Positions 32,532-32,927 of a stretch of 32,927 nt of DNA are shown in pieces. The position numbers and the translations under genes are program-made. This stretch comes from Methanobacteriota archaeon (lineage in GTDB: Archaea; Thermoplasmatota; Poseidoniia; Poseidoniales; Thalassarchaeaceae). The DNA lies in assembly GCA_018650285.1 (NCBI GenBank), contig JABIGF010000009.1:1-32927 (forward strand). The letters run 5' to 3'. Positions within the stretch are counted from its first letter, which is position 1; each line of letters starts with the position of its first letter. The notes under the pieces are model-generated. The model saw only the letters and a program-made list of their open reading frames with translations. It was not told the origin of the DNA and did no database searches.

Positions 32532-32927
32532 ATGTCAAAAAATAAGAAAATAAGTAATTTATTACTAATCCTAGTTTGTTTCTCAATGATTACCATTTCA
32601 TGGTCTGAGATGATGAATTTTGAAGAAGACTTTTCAGATAGCATTACTCTAGAATTAGAACATGAATCTCCGCGTATGGATACGAATGTAGGGACGGTTA
32701 TCTCATTCAACACTACTTGGACTGCAGCTAACTCACCCTACTACCTAAACAGCCCTGTTTCGGTACAACAAGGTGTACGACTAACAATTAATCCAGGAGT
32801 CCAAGTGTATGCAAATACAACAAATTCGTCAATCATTGTTCATGGAGAAATACATTCTCTAGGAACTACAACAAATCCTGTCTTCATCGGAGTCAACCCA
32901 TCAGCATCATGGACACCCAGTTCAGGA
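32532..32927 (+). CDS. Secreted beta-helix-like protein, 5' part (partial)
   Basis: The frame starts at ATG 32532 and is open to the window edge (132 codons). The product begins MSKNKKISNLLLILVCFSMI, a signal peptide. After an acidic spacer it reads TWTAANSPYYLNSPVSVQQG then VRLTINPGVQVYANTTNSSI and IVHGEIHSLGTTTNPVFIG. The pattern of a value set in brackets by PGV and GEI/LG turns is that of right-handed parallel beta-helix surface proteins. It is probably a cell-surface or secreted binding protein or polysaccharide-acting enzyme. No ribosome binding site is obvious, so the message may be leaderless. Confidence 0.75.
   Translation, partial: MSKNKKISNLLLILVCFSMITISWSEMMNFEEDFSDSITLELEHESPRMDTNVGTVISFNTTWTAANSPYYLNSPVSVQQGVRLTINPGVQVYANTTNSSIIVHGEIHSLGTTTNPVFIGVNPSASWTPSSG

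Noticed and set aside
32495-32713. 72-codon open frame on the minus strand
   Set aside because: It is opposite the start of the secreted beta-helix-like protein, which has a signal peptide and a frame open to the window edge.

Overview
The window looks like a piece of a marine euryarchaeal genome, most probably Marine Group II (Candidatus Poseidoniales, Thermoplasmatota side). This rests on archaeal 16S rRNA sequence at the left edge, a complete archaeal-type S10/spc ribosomal protein cluster (eS4, eL32, eL19, Rpp29 and aIF1 included), a thermosome, an archaeal Hef helicase-nuclease, acidic tails on several ribosomal proteins, and large secreted or membrane-anchored proteins. The genus is not certain; a 16S placement would settle it.

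Layout. Positions 1-757 (minus) hold the 5' half of the 16S rRNA, cut by the window edge. Positions 1176-15652 (minus) hold one uninterrupted run: uL3-uL4-uL23-uL2-uS19-uL22-uS3-uL29-aIF1-Rpp29-uS17-uL14-uL24-eS4-uL5-uS14-uS8-uL6-eL32-eL19-uL18-uS5-uL30-uL15-SecY. Genes overlap by a few bases or are separated by short gaps, usually with a visible Shine-Dalgarno sequence. The run points straight at the 16S gene across a 418-base spacer. SecY has an extra N-terminal membrane domain, eL32 an N-terminal SAP-like segment, and uS3 a repeated acidic tail.

A 379-base region with several perfect short inverted repeats separates uL3 from the divergent hef gene (16032-18773, plus). Convergent to hef is a two-gene redox operon (18781-21583, minus): a ferredoxin-flavodoxin-SdhB-like fusion whose SdhB-like part appears to have lost all its iron-sulfur ligands, followed by a CCG-domain (HdrB/SdhE-like) protein with only one intact cluster motif. 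I consider this pair the most unusual system in the window.

The thermosome follows (21731-23341, minus), then a large secreted, membrane-anchored protein (23525-26944, minus). Next are a divergent membrane protein (27121-28272, plus), a small membrane protein with a zinc-ribbon-like tail (28269-28847, minus), a class I aminotransferase (28854-30029, minus) and a secreted subtilisin-family protease with a transmembrane anchor and a SAP-like cytoplasmic tail (30098-32335, minus). A secreted beta-helix-like protein (32532 onward, plus) is cut by the right edge.

The left half is housekeeping translation and protein export. The right half mixes repair, redox chemistry, protein folding and cell-surface or extracellular protein degradation, which fits a protein-degrading marine heterotroph. 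Many upstream regions carry short perfect inverted repeats, often with a 1-4 base centre; their role is unknown. I saw no tRNA, insertion sequence or CRISPR array.
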